DNA of 40,186 nucleotides from Deltaproteobacteria bacterium (GCA_019309565.1 JAFDFZ010000039.1:1-40186); one strand, 5' to 3'; positions 16,509 through 24,559 are shown, counted from the stretch's first letter. Numbers and translations: made by a program. Notes: generated from the letters alone by a model not told the origin.

Positions 16509-16690
16509 CGTGCCTCACCTCCTTTCTTTTCGGACCCTGTTTGAACAGGTCCCTTGTTTTAGCTTCCCAGCACCCACTCCAACGGCAGTTGTCTTCGTTA
16601 TAAAATTGAGCGAGAAGATTCTTGTTTTCGGCTTCAATCAAAATGACCGCTGAAGGGCTGAAAGATCTAAAGTCGTTTACAGATTATTTA

Positions 16691-16706
16691 TGCAGACAGA
16701 ATGCCA
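16691..16706 (-). promoter_or_regulatory. Candidate sigma-54 promoter of the SPW gene
   Basis: On the minus strand the sequence is TGGCATTCTGTCTGCA, with the invariant GG and GC separated by exactly 10 bases. It lies about 180 bp upstream of the SPW start. The matching activator site is at 17350-17374, beyond the IS200. Confidence 0.6.
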
Positions 16707-16751
16707 GACCGGTGCCGATACAGGAAAATAATTTTATCTGTAATATCAATT

Positions 16752-17290
16752 AGTGTCCCTCTCGGGGATGGTGGAAACCCCTCGCCTTTAGGCGAAGAAA
16801 AGGTTATAAGATGTCGCTATGCGACGTTATAAACTTGGAGCACACACCAAAACCGATCTTAAGGTACATTTAATTTGGATTCCGAAGTACCGCAAACGGG
16901 TATTGACTGGCCAAGTTGCTATTCGTGCCAGGGACGTATTGCGACAAATCGCGATTGAGCATGAGCTTGATATTATCACGGGAAAAGTATCCAGTGACCA
17001 TATCCACATGTTCATATCGTATCGACCGACGCAAAATGTCAGCAAAATTATGCAATGGTTGAAAGGCATAAGCTCGCGAATTCTGCTGTCGGAATTTCCA
17101 CATCTGCGGAAACAATTTTGGGGGAGACACCTTTGGGCCAGAGGATATCTGGCGGTCAGCTCGGGCAATATTACTGACGAAATGATACAGCAATATATCG
17201 AGGAGCAGGAAGGTGAACCCGTCGCAGATGACAGTCGATTTCAAATCGACACCTCTTAAACCCCTCGTCTTACAGACGAGGGTCGTTTAG
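16752..17290 (+). mobile_element. IS200-type insertion sequence
   Basis: A short element with the left-end hairpins GTCCCTCTCGGGGA and TCGCC-TTTA-GGCGA (16782-16795), one TnpA gene, and a right-end hairpin CCCTCGTCT-TAC-AGACGAGGG (17262-17282). There are no inverted terminal repeats, as expected for single-strand HUH transposition. Borders are approximate. The insertion separates a tandem activator site from a sigma-54 promoter. Confidence 0.85.
16819..17259 (+). CDS. tnpA: IS200 TnpA, Y1 HUH transposase
   Basis: A 146-residue protein with the HUH motif H61-I-H63 in SSDHIHMFISY and the catalytic Tyr Y126 in ITDEMIQQYIEEQ. The start MRRYKLGAHTKTDLKVHLIW is typical of the family, as is FWGRHLWARGY. 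The length is normal and the gene is intact. It nicks and rejoins single-stranded DNA at the element's hairpin ends. No TnpB accompanies it. Confidence 0.95.
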   Translation: MRRYKLGAHTKTDLKVHLIWIPKYRKRVLTGQVAIRARDVLRQIAIEHELDIITGKVSSDHIHMFISYRPTQNVSKIMQWLKGISSRILLSEFPHLRKQFWGRHLWARGYLAVSSGNITDEMIQQYIEEQEGEPVADDSRFQIDTS

Positions 17291-17349
17291 TTGTACTAAT
17301 ATAGGCAAGGATGGAAATAGGAGGAGACAAGGGTGTGCGTTTCAAGACC

Positions 17350-17374
17350 TGAAACCGTTTCAGAAAATGTTTCA
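17350..17374. promoter_or_regulatory. Tandem activator site (second copy)
   Basis: TGAAACCGTTTCA (17350-17362) followed directly by GAAAATGTTTCA (17363-17374), the same arrangement as at 12102-12126. It lies about 640 bp from the SPW sigma-54 promoter; without the ~540-bp IS200 the gap would be about 105 bp, as at the first site. Confidence 0.65.
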
Positions 17375-17496
17375 GATTTCCGTATTTTTCCGGTAAATTT
17401 GCAATCCATCGGGCCGCAACCCACAACGATCGAAATCCCCTGTCGCTAACTACTACTCAACTTTTACAACGCCCCTCGTTATCCTTCTGCGGTAGC

Positions 17497-17520
17497 GGCC
17501 AGCGGAAATTTTCCGTTGCT
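17497..17520. terminator. Stem-loop after the half-permease genes
   Basis: CGGAAA/TTTCCG with partly paired flanks (GCCAGCGGAAATTTTCCGTT) sits just downstream of the permease stop at 17528. It is a short, modest hairpin, plausible as transcription end. Confidence 0.3.
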
Positions 17521-17527
17521 GAGAGTT

Positions 17528-18043
17528 TTAATCAGGATGCCGGTATCCCCACTTCTCCAGAATCCATTGGCTTAACAGCCCTATGCAAACCGCGAACGGA
17601 ACGATCAGACAGATTCGCAGGACGGCAAACTTCCAGCCCAGAAACTCGATTTCCAGGGGAAGCAGCGGTGCCTTCCCGCCCCAGGCTGCAATGAATGCCG
17701 TGACGGCGGCGATGGACGCCCCCTTGTCCCGCAACGTTTTCAGCAAGGGGAATATAGTAAAAAGAGAGCTGCCGATAAATAGCGGCACAGTAGAGGCAAA
17801 CGCCAGTGCCTTCCACCCCGCCTCTTTTCCGAGGAGATTGGACAGCTTTTGCGGACTCACCCATACCTGGATTAAGCCGATCATCAGAAACACGGCGATT
17901 ATGATATCGATGGCCTTGGTAAAGGCGCCGTAAGCGACTTCTCCAACCAGCATGCATTTTGCGGGAGAAACCATACCGATGATCCCCCATACGGCTGCAG
18001 CCACAAGGACATACTTCAGCGCATCTTTCAATATTTTCTTCAT
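17528..18043 (-). CDS. Half-size permease (ArsP/DUF318-like), second half
   Basis: A 171-residue membrane protein with about five helices. It contains PLFIGSSLFTIFPLLKTLRDKGASIAAVTAFIA, similar in plan to the CSCTVLPLFAGIYTRGAG-type loop of ArsP permeases but without the cysteines. The partner gene upstream encodes the other half-size protein, 12 bp away, so the two probably form a heterodimeric permease. A good AAGGAG precedes the ATG. The substrate is unknown. Confidence 0.7.
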   Translation of the reverse strand: MKKILKDALKYVLVAAAVWGIIGMVSPAKCMLVGEVAYGAFTKAIDIIIAVFLMIGLIQVWVSPQKLSNLLGKEAGWKALAFASTVPLFIGSSLFTIFPLLKTLRDKGASIAAVTAFIAAWGGKAPLLPLEIEFLGWKFAVLRICLIVPFAVCIGLLSQWILEKWGYRHPD

Positions 18044-18055
18044 CGCTTTTCTCCT

Positions 18056-18586
18056 TCACAAAATCGCCGCAAAGATGATTCCGACAAGAAAAATCAAAAC
18101 GAACGTCAGGACGTTCCGCACAATCGTAAAATTTTTTCCAAACAGCTTTATTTCAAGCGGGAGCGTGGACACCCCGATCAGGATCGCGGTCATGACAAAA
18201 CCGACGATCGAACTGTAGGCGGCGCCTCTGTCATGCAGGACGCCTGAGAAGGGAAACACGGCCGCCGGCTGGACAAGGGCGAAACATCCGACCAACTCCC
18301 CGATCAAAATTCCCAGGACACCGGTGTCTGATCCGAGCCATGAAGCGATCGTTTCCTTGGAAACGAGTGCGGATACAGCTCCCATCAGGATGAAAATAAA
18401 GATCAGCACCGGAAAGATCGATAGGGCCATTTTGCCGCTGACCTTCAGTGCCTGTTTGGTTTTCCTGATGTCTTTTATCGCGGAGAAAATCAAAAATAGA
18501 AAAGCGATCGATAAGTATATGATTCCGATGTACATTCCTCTTTTGATGACCTCCTTTCCGAGATTGACAAACAGTCCCTTTATCAT
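18056..18586 (-). CDS. Half-size permease (ArsP/DUF318-like), first half
   Basis: A 176-residue membrane protein with about five helices. The loop GCFALVQPAAVFPFSGVLHDRGAAYSSIVGFV corresponds to the conserved P-x-F-x-x-L-x-x-R-G-A loop that is also found in the partner at 17528-18043 and in the full-length permease at 23340-24512. Gene fission or an ancestral half-size form is likely. It begins the two-gene pair and has no strong ribosome-binding site visible. Confidence 0.7.
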   Translation of the reverse strand: MIKGLFVNLGKEVIKRGMYIGIIYLSIAFLFLIFSAIKDIRKTKQALKVSGKMALSIFPVLIFIFILMGAVSALVSKETIASWLGSDTGVLGILIGELVGCFALVQPAAVFPFSGVLHDRGAAYSSIVGFVMTAILIGVSTLPLEIKLFGKNFTIVRNVLTFVLIFLVGIIFAAIL

Positions 18587-18636
18587 CCAAAGCGATCCGT
18601 CTGACCGGGGCCGTAGCCGACCTCGAATACTGGCAC

Positions 18637-18786
18637 TCAGCGGCGCTGCAAGGCCTTTTCCACGCGCTTGAGCAGTGTCTGCTTTATAAAAGACAATGCC
18701 TCTTCCCGATTTTCGTCCATGGCAATCGACATCATGTGTTGGATTTCATCGGGATTCAGCACAATATGAACCGTTTTTAAGTTCAT
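18637..18786 (-). CDS. Small conserved hypothetical protein
   Basis: From MNLKTVHIVLNPDEIQ, a 49-residue protein with a beta strand followed by charged helices (ENREEALSFIKQTLLKRVEKAL). AAAGGA about ten bases before this ATG favours it over a start 16 codons upstream. It lies between the TauE/SafE and half-permease genes. I do not recognise a function; the strand-helix pattern could be a small regulator or metal-handling accessory. Confidence 0.5.
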   Translation of the reverse strand: MNLKTVHIVLNPDEIQHMMSIAMDENREEALSFIKQTLLKRVEKALQRR

Positions 18787-18853
18787 ACGAAATATTCCTT
18801 TCACCAATTCTCCCATATTTTGGTTGTCGGACACCTCTCATAACAATCGTATC

Positions 18854-19600
18854 TCATGTCAGCAGGTTGTATATCATCTTGGCGGCAATGCCTAGCAGAA
18901 CAATACCAATGATGAGTTTGACCTGCTCGCGCTTAAGTTTTTCGGTCATCAGCCAAGCGCCGACGATCGCCCCCAGGGCTGATCCGACTGCGGTAAAACC
19001 CAACAACTGTGCACTGATGTTGCCGACTGTGGCATGGCCCAAGAAGCCGGAAAATGAAGAAAAAATCACAATAAATGAGGTGGTTGCCGAAGCCTTCTTG
19101 GGATTGTACCCCAGCCACACCAGGACGGGTACGATGAAATTGCCGCCACCGACGCCCAGAAGGCCACCCAAGAAACCGGCGAATGCGCCGACCGACACAC
19201 CCGAAACGATCTGGCGGCTTTTAGAACTTTCTTCTTCTTTTTGCTTGGGTTTATAAAAAAGCATCATGCCGGCTGCAAAAAGCAAAAACCCGACAAAAAG
19301 CCAGAGCAACAACTCGCGGTTCAAACCCACACTGACATAAGCGCCCACTGGTGAAAGGGCGGTGGCGACAATGAGAATGGGAATGGCCACTTTCCACATG
19401 ACCAGCTTGTTTTTGATAAACCGATACGAGGCGAAGATCATGGCGATGGAATTGAGCAAAAGGGCGGTTGCCATGGCAATATGAACATCGATGCCCAGTG
19501 CGATAAACACCGGAATCAGGATAAATGCCGCACCCACTCCCGCTATGGTCAGCAGCGCCGTAAAAATAAAGGTGATGGCCCCGGCAATAGCAGTGATCAT
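18854..19600 (-). CDS. TauE/SafE (TSUP) family sulfite/sulfur-anion exporter
   Basis: A 248-residue protein with about eight helices. It has the two TSUP repeat motifs: TIAGVGAAFILIPVFIALG at the N-terminus and GLLGVGGGNFIVPVLVWLG in the second half, with KASATTSFIV after it. TSUP proteins move sulfite, organosulfonates or similar anions. It follows fmdE by 37 bp in the same direction, suggesting one operon. Confidence 0.9.
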   Translation of the reverse strand: MITAIAGAITFIFTALLTIAGVGAAFILIPVFIALGIDVHIAMATALLLNSIAMIFASYRFIKNKLVMWKVAIPILIVATALSPVGAYVSVGLNRELLLWLFVGFLLFAAGMMLFYKPKQKEEESSKSRQIVSGVSVGAFAGFLGGLLGVGGGNFIVPVLVWLGYNPKKASATTSFIVIFSSFSGFLGHATVGNISAQLLGFTAVGSALGAIVGAWLMTEKLKREQVKLIIGIVLLGIAAKMIYNLLT

Positions 19601-19637
19601 TCTTTCGGCCTTTCATTTTTTGTGTCTACCATGCTGT

Positions 19638-20249
19638 CTACCGCTCATACCCCGAGCAGGGAATACACATGTGGCTTTTGCCGACCACGCGCAAATAGAC
19701 CTTGGAAACCAACTCCCCGCACTGATCACACGGCACCAAGCCCAGGATCTCTCCGAATTCTTCCCATTCATAGGGGTGGACATCCCCGATGGTGAGGATT
19801 TCGTTTTCCGGAGTCTCCCAGATGATGTCCACCATTTCCCAGGCTTCTTCCTCTGGGATTTCGGTCGGTGGGATTCCCTGTCCCCGCTTTCTCATGAAAC
19901 TGGACTCAGCAACCTTTTTATGATGAGGGCCTGGCCTGTAGGACACCCGCACCGCCTTCTGGTTTTTCTTGTCGATCAGCGTGAAGGCCAGTTTGCCCCA
20001 GCCTGTTTTTTCAATATTCCATTTACCTAGGGTGCAACCGGTGCTGTACTGGACGCCATCCGCAAAACACTGGGCCCCGTGGTTTTCGCCGATCTCGAGG
20101 ATGCAGTGCAGGTCACCGGATGCGCCGGCGCGCTTTACCCCCAGTGTTCGTAACGCCGCCAGCCCGGCACGAGTGCCGGCAGCACTGGCCCAGCAGATAT
20201 GGCCGTGAAACTTGAATGCCTCTTCCAGAATTTTCTTTTCATCACTCAT
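19638..20249 (-). CDS. FmdE-family protein with C-terminal zinc ribbon
   Basis: A 203-residue cytoplasmic protein. Residues ~10-125 form the FmdE domain, with FHGHICWASAAGTRAGLAAL at the start and GENHGAQCFADGVQYSTGCTLGK, where His/Cys residues bind metal. The C-terminus has a zinc ribbon, CDQC and CIPC. FmdE was named from formylmethanofuran dehydrogenase operons, but stand-alone copies in sulfate reducers have no settled role. AAGGAGAAGG precedes the ATG. A candidate ArsR operator core and a perfect palindrome lie in the long leader. Confidence 0.88.
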   Translation of the reverse strand: MSDEKKILEEAFKFHGHICWASAAGTRAGLAALRTLGVKRAGASGDLHCILEIGENHGAQCFADGVQYSTGCTLGKWNIEKTGWGKLAFTLIDKKNQKAVRVSYRPGPHHKKVAESSFMRKRGQGIPPTEIPEEEAWEMVDIIWETPENEILTIGDVHPYEWEEFGEILGLVPCDQCGELVSKVYLRVVGKSHMCIPCSGYER

Positions 20250-20320
20250 TTTTCCTTCTCCTTATCATGATATCGTTAATAAACAGGCTTTGTTAGAGGG
20301 AAACAAAAACCGCCATTTAA

Positions 20321-20333
20321 ATAAGAATATAAT
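20321..20333. promoter_or_regulatory. Candidate ArsR-type operator core upstream of fmdE
   Basis: ATAAGAATATAAT is identical, over 13 bases, to 24560-24572 upstream of the ArsP-type permease gene. A related core GAATATAGT is upstream of arsR (24959-24967) and GAATATAATATTTAG at about 20522-20536. Shared control by the ArsR protein is an inference. Confidence 0.45.
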
Positions 20334-20370
20334 TATTTAGTTATGTAATGGAACAAAAATTAAAACCAAT

Positions 20371-20384
20371 AGAAACCGGTTTCT
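20371..20384. promoter_or_regulatory. Perfect 14-bp palindrome in the fmdE leader
   Basis: AGAAACCGGTTTCT reads the same on both strands. It lies 122 bp upstream of the fmdE start, a suitable place for a dimeric regulator. It differs from the TGAAAC activator site. Confidence 0.35.
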
Positions 20385-20627
20385 TTTTCCTGTTCATTAG
20401 TTTTTTATCATATATCTGTTTATTTTCCCTTAAATTACAATTTTTTCTTATAAACCATCTCTTTTCCACATCAGAAAGAATCATCTGTGAGAAAACTATG
20501 ACATATATTACATATTCTTAATCAGGAATATAATATTTAGCGTCGTGAAAGTCAATTTTTTTCCGCCAATTTTTCAACCCTTTACCGTTTCAGAATATTA
20601 AGGAGACCGTGTGCCGGTTATCCAGAA

Positions 20628-20643
20628 AGCCAAAGCGGAGCCG
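20628..20643 (-). promoter_or_regulatory. Weak sigma-54-like promoter upstream of fmdE
   Basis: The minus strand reads CGGCTCCGCTTTGGCT, keeping GG-N10-GC but deviating at other consensus bases. It is 146 bp from the activator site at 20790-20814. It could drive fmdE and the TSUP exporter, but the match is poor. Confidence 0.25.
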
Positions 20644-20789
20644 ATTCGGGTATTGAGGGCATCCCGATTCGAAGGTTGCCCGGCATTTACAGGAGCACAT
20701 AAAAATATTTTTCATTTAAAATCCATAGATTGGATTGATATGAACAAAGGTGAGAATGGGGGAGTGCGCCTATGAGGGTTGAAAAAAAA

Positions 20790-20814
20790 TGAAACCGTTT
20801 CAGGAAATGTTTCA
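20790..20814. promoter_or_regulatory. Tandem activator site (third copy)
   Basis: TGAAACCGTTTCA (20790-20802) followed by GGAAATGTTTCA (20803-20814). It overlaps the last codon of the sigma-54 activator gene and faces the fmdE leader. Confidence 0.6.
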
Positions 20815-22218
20815 AGAAGAAGAGGTGAGCAGGCCGTATTTTTTCATTTTCCGCCACAGACTGGTGCGACTGATGCCCAGGCTTCGAGCAACAAGCTGCC
20901 GGTTGCGAGGATAGCGCTGCAGCAACAGTCGTATCCTCCAGGCCTCGTTCTGCTCTTCTTCATTTAAATCCATGGAATCGTTGCCGCCAGCACCTTCGAT
21001 CAGGTCCTGGGGCAGGTGCCACATTTCAATCGTCTCGCCTTTGCAGAAGATAAATGCGTATTCGATGATGTTTTCAAGTTCCCGAATATTTCCTGGAAAG
21101 GAATGGGCCATAAGAAAGGACAAAACCTCGGGCGAAACACCCTGGATGGCTTTTCTCTTGCGAAGATTGAATTTCTGGATAAAATGATGGATCAAAAGAG
21201 GGATGTCTTCTTTTCTTTCTTTCAAAGGGGGAAGGCTTATTTTCGCCACGCACAACCGGTAGTACAGGTCTTCCCTAAACCGTCCCTCCTGCACCCGGTT
21301 TTTCAGTTCCGCGTTGGTTGCGGCAACCACCCTGAAATTCGTCTTGACGGGCCGGGTATCCCCCAGGGGGATATACTCGCCGTTTTCCAAAACCCGCAAC
21401 AGGTCGGCCTGAAAGCTTTCAGAGGTATTGCCGATTTCATCCAGGAACAACGTACCCCTGTCGGCGAGTTTGAAGCGGCCCACCTTGCTTTTCACCGCAC
21501 CGGTAAAGGCTCCCTTTGCGAATCCAAACAGCTCTGACTCCAGCAGGGTATCGGGCAGCGCCGCGCAGTTTACTGGTATGAAAGCTCCGTTTTTCCGGGG
21601 GCTCAAGTTATGAACGGCTCGGGCGATCAGTTCCTTGCCCGAACCGGTGGGGCCCTCGACCAGCACGGGGCTTTCGCTTTCGGCAATGTCGGGCAGCATG
21701 GATAGGATTTCTTTCATCTTTGGGTGAACCCCAATGATGTCCTCATGCGTGTAACTTTTGGTCAGTTGCCTTCTTAGCTGTTCGAACTTGGAAAGGTCGG
21801 AGAAGACCTCCACCCCGCCGATCACCCGGCCGCTTTCATCTTTCAGCACCGAAAAATAGATGCTGATGGGTTTCTTTTTCCCTGCCTGGGTGATGATGGA
21901 CACATGGGGGTTGGGTTCCGGGTTTTTCCCAGCCAGCACCTTGTCCATCGGACATTCGTTTTCACAGATATCTGCCCGGAAAATGTCGAAACAATACTGT
22001 CCTTTGGCTTCCTTGCCGGTAAAGCCGGTAATCGCCTCGGCTGCGGGGTTTAAGTAAATGATTTTTTTATTAGAATCGATGGTAAAGACCCCTTCCCGTA
22101 TGCTTTCCAAAATCGTACAGCAGTGCGATGACGGAAGCGATGTGAGAGTACAGGAGGTCCCGGGCTGGTTCAAAAAGGAAGAGCCGGATCCACATCGACC
22201 GTCTTCTGGCTTTTCCAT
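20812..22218 (-). CDS. PAS-domain sigma-54-dependent transcriptional activator
   Basis: A 468-residue enhancer-binding protein. A PAS domain (~35-145) contains C76, C85 and C89 in YCFDIFRADICENECPM, the same Cys pattern as in the HD-GYP protein. The AAA+ domain has Walker A GPTGSGKE (189-196), the sigma-54 contact loop GAFTGA (236-241), Walker B TLFLDEIG and RFREDLYYRL. A Fis-type HTH closes the protein (~427-463, NRQLVARSLGISRTSLWRKM). There is no response-regulator receiver domain, so the PAS domain presumably senses the signal. It overlaps the CDF gene by 49 bp. It is the obvious candidate to bind the TGAAAC tandem sites, which is an inference. Confidence 0.93.
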   Translation of the reverse strand: MEKPEDGRCGSGSSFLNQPGTSCTLTSLPSSHCCTILESIREGVFTIDSNKKIIYLNPAAEAITGFTGKEAKGQYCFDIFRADICENECPMDKVLAGKNPEPNPHVSIITQAGKKKPISIYFSVLKDESGRVIGGVEVFSDLSKFEQLRRQLTKSYTHEDIIGVHPKMKEILSMLPDIAESESPVLVEGPTGSGKELIARAVHNLSPRKNGAFIPVNCAALPDTLLESELFGFAKGAFTGAVKSKVGRFKLADRGTLFLDEIGNTSESFQADLLRVLENGEYIPLGDTRPVKTNFRVVAATNAELKNRVQEGRFREDLYYRLCVAKISLPPLKERKEDIPLLIHHFIQKFNLRKRKAIQGVSPEVLSFLMAHSFPGNIRELENIIEYAFIFCKGETIEMWHLPQDLIEGAGGNDSMDLNEEEQNEAWRIRLLLQRYPRNRQLVARSLGISRTSLWRKMKKYGLLTSSS

Positions 22219-23171
22219 GCGGCCTCCTTTATGATTTTAGCATGGATTCTTTTCAAAATCGTATGGCCTGAATTTAATTTTCCGGAACAAGAAATCTCGC
22301 ATAGCAGCCCCCCGTTTCCGCACTGGATGGTTTCAAACTGCAAGACGGGGTGGTCGATGCCGAAACGATGGTAAAGTTCATGACGAATCTTTTCGACCAG
22401 AACTTCGGTTTTGCTAACGGCCTGGTCTTCAACCTGAACATGGCATGAAAAGGCGATACTCGGTGAGGACACATTCCATGCATGAAGGTAATGCACGGAG
22501 CGAACTCCTGGAATTTTTTCAAGAAAATCTTTTACCTTGGCGATATCCAAACCCTTGGGGGTGGCATTCATCAATACCCCGGTGGCTTCTCGAAGGATAT
22601 CCCAGCAGTTTTTTAAAATAAACAGCACGATCAGCATGGACAACAGTGGATCCAGCCAATACCAGGGTCTGAATACCAGAATCATGCCGTTGATCAGCAC
22701 CACCACCGATGTAAGCAAATCTCCCATCATGTGAAGAAATGCACCGCGGATATTGAGGTTGTGCTTGGCGTCCCGATGCAGCAACAGGGCTGAAAATCCG
22801 TTTCCCAGGATGCCCACTGCCGCAAGAACCATCACGATTTTACCCAACACCGGTTGCGGATTCTGAAACCGTCCGACCGCCTCATATACGATGAAAATGG
22901 AGGCTCCCACCAAAATCGCTCCATTGATCAGGGCGGCCATGACTTCAGCCCTTCGATATCCAAAGGTGTTTTCGGCCGAAGCGCCCCGTTGGCCGATTTT
23001 AAAGGCTACATAAGAGATCAACACAGCGGTAAAATCGCTGAAATTGTGCATGGCGTCAGAGATCAGCGCAACACTGTTTGAAATGATTCCACCGACGATC
23101 TGAGCGGCCGGTATGATGAAGTTAAGCGCCAGGGTCATCAACAAGCGTTTTGCACTGCTCACATCTTCCAT
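22170..23171 (-). CDS. Cation diffusion facilitator (CDF) metal exporter
   Basis: A 333-residue protein with six N-terminal membrane helices and a ~100-residue cytoplasmic domain. The metal-site residues appear as SDAMHNFSD (helix 2) and HMMGD (helix 5). The C-terminal domain begins near TPKGLDIAKVKDFLEKIPGV and holds the ferredoxin-like fold with HYLHAW. CDF proteins export Zn, Co, Cd or Fe by proton antiport. H-x3-D in helix 2 favours zinc. Overlap with the sigma-54 activator gene suggests one transcript. Confidence 0.92.
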   Translation of the reverse strand: MEDVSSAKRLLMTLALNFIIPAAQIVGGIISNSVALISDAMHNFSDFTAVLISYVAFKIGQRGASAENTFGYRRAEVMAALINGAILVGASIFIVYEAVGRFQNPQPVLGKIVMVLAAVGILGNGFSALLLHRDAKHNLNIRGAFLHMMGDLLTSVVVLINGMILVFRPWYWLDPLLSMLIVLFILKNCWDILREATGVLMNATPKGLDIAKVKDFLEKIPGVRSVHYLHAWNVSSPSIAFSCHVQVEDQAVSKTEVLVEKIRHELYHRFGIDHPVLQFETIQCGNGGLLCEISCSGKLNSGHTILKRIHAKIIKEAAWKSQKTVDVDPALPF

Positions 23172-23339
23172 AATTGCCTTTTCTTTTCAAACAACCCCCG
23201 CATTCATTTGTGCTTTTCTCATGGACTCAACGCCTCTTCTCCATCGAAGCAGATCTTGAGCAGGATCCATCCTATTCTGATTTCCTGGCAACAGATTATA
23301 GCGTATTTTTCGTATCCTGCCCAGCAAGACCGTACCGAT

Positions 23340-24512
23340 TCAACCGGTTAGGTTTCCGTAAAGCATCCCAGCGATGGTGGACATGATGACGATGATGCTG
23401 CAGAATGTGACCGTTTTCTTGATTCCCATCACTCCGCCGATAACCAGCATGTTCGGTAGCGAAAGCGCCGGGCCCGCCAGCAGCAGGGCCAGGGCAGGCC
23501 CCTTGCCCATGCCGGCGCCTAGAAGTCCCTGCAGAATGGGCACCTCGGTCAAGGTGGCAAAATACATCAACGCCCCGGCAACTGCGGCCGCCAGATTTGC
23601 CGAAAGGGAGTTTCCGCCCACAAGCGCCTGGATGTAGTGTTCAGGAATCAGCGCCGGATGCCCGGGTCTTCCCAGCATAAACCCGGCTACCAGTACCCCT
23701 CCGCCAAGCAGAGGGAAAATCTGTTTCATGAATCCCCAGGTGGAATCGATCCAGTCTTTGCGTTCTTGTTGTTTAAACCACATTTTCAGCATGATTCCAA
23801 GAATGATCAGCAGCCCTGCAGTGATATACCACTTGACGGCATAGAGGGCAGGCCAAAGGCCAGTAGATTCTTGAGCGGGTTTCGCAAAGGCGGCGAAGAT
23901 CAATATGAGAACCATGGTGCCGATATAGGCGGCATCCTGGGCAAGGGTCCGTTCTTTAGCACCTGTCTCAGGTACATAGATCTGACCCTGGCTACGCGCT
24001 GCATCGTCTTTTCTGAAAATAACGGCCATCAATAATCCGGTCACCACCGCAAACAATATCGCTCCGAGCGCGCGTGCCAGCCCCAATTGCCAGCCCAGTA
24101 TTTTTGCCGTCAGCGTAATGGCCAGCACATTGATGGCGGGTCCCGAGTACAGAAAGGCGGTGGCCGGACCGATACCTGCTCCCCGGGTGTAAATACCTGC
24201 AAAAAGCGGCAGCACCGTGCAGGAGCAGACCGCCAGGATGGTTCCCGACACGCTTGCCACAGAGTAAGAGAGCACTTTTTTGGCCTGTGGTCCAAAATAC
24301 TTAAGTACCGATGCCTGAGAGACGAACACCGCGATGGCGCCGGCAATGAAAAAGGCCGGAATCAGGCAGGTCAACACGTGCTCCCTGGCATATTCCTGGA
24401 GCATCATGAATGCCTCCAGGCCTGCCTGCCGGATGACGGGATGATTCCAAGGCAGGTAGTAGCTTACAAGGAACGAGCATACGATCAGCATCAGTTTGGT
24501 TCGCTCTTTCAT
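23340..24512 (-). CDS. ArsP/DUF318-type permease
   Basis: A 390-residue protein with about ten helices. The diagnostic loop VCSCTVLPLFAGIYTRGAGIGPATAFLYSGPA (residues ~115-145; shown here only by its first part) has the Cys pair of organoarsenical permease ArsP. Confidence 0.1.
   Translation of the reverse strand: MKERTKLMLIVCSFLVSYYLPWNHPVIRQAGLEAFMMLQEYAREHVLTCLIPAFFIAGAIAVFVSQASVLKYFGPQAKKVLSYSVASVSGTILAVCSCTVLPLFAGIYTRGAGIGPATAFLYSGPAINVLAITLTAKILGWQLGLARALGAILFAVVTGLLMAVIFRKDDAARSQGQIYVPETGAKERTLAQDAAYIGTMVLILIFAAFAKPAQESTGLWPALYAVKWYITAGLLIILGIMLKMWFKQQERKDWIDSTWGFMKQIFPLLGGGVLVAGFMLGRPGHPALIPEHYIQALVGGNSLSANLAAAVAGALMYFATLTEVPILQGLLGAGMGKGPALALLLAGPALSLPNMLVIGGVMGIKKTVTFCSIIVIMSTIAGMLYGNLTG
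23340..24512 (-). CDS. ArsP/DUF318-type full-length permease
   Basis: A 390-residue membrane protein with about ten helices. The first repeat carries the diagnostic loop CSCTVLPLFAGIYTRGAG, then FLYSGPAINVLAI; the second repeat has LTEVPILQGLLGAGMGKGPA and LLAGPALSLPN. Known members export methylated arsenicals (ArsP) or are uncharacterised metal or metalloid permeases. An ArsR regulator gene lies 73 bp upstream in the same direction, and a candidate operator core stands 48 bp before the start. The same loop type occurs in the split half-permeases at 17528-18586. Confidence 0.85.
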   Translation of the reverse strand: MKERTKLMLIVCSFLVSYYLPWNHPVIRQAGLEAFMMLQEYAREHVLTCLIPAFFIAGAIAVFVSQASVLKYFGPQAKKVLSYSVASVSGTILAVCSCTVLPLFAGIYTRGAGIGPATAFLYSGPAINVLAITLTAKILGWQLGLARALGAILFAVVTGLLMAVIFRKDDAARSQGQIYVPETGAKERTLAQDAAYIGTMVLILIFAAFAKPAQESTGLWPALYAVKWYITAGLLIILGIMLKMWFKQQERKDWIDSTWGFMKQIFPLLGGGVLVAGFMLGRPGHPALIPEHYIQALVGGNSLSANLAAAVAGALMYFATLTEVPILQGLLGAGMGKGPALALLLAGPALSLPNMLVIGGVMGIKKTVTFCSIIVIMSTIAGMLYGNLTG

Positions 24513-24559
24513 GTGGTTACATCCTCGGTTGCTGTGGCGCTAGATATTTGAATGCCTAT

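Larger units (their letters stand above)
20250..20789. other. Long AT-rich leader upstream of fmdE
   Basis: About 540 bp without a gene. It carries a candidate ArsR operator core (20321-20333), a perfect palindrome AGAAACCGGTTTCT (20371-20384), a degenerate sigma-54 element (20628-20643) and the third activator site at its far end. Confidence 0.6.

Noticed and set aside
23172..23339. Possible small gene between the CDF and permease genes
   Set aside because: Only a plus-strand frame antisense to coding sequence at its end, with no start signal.
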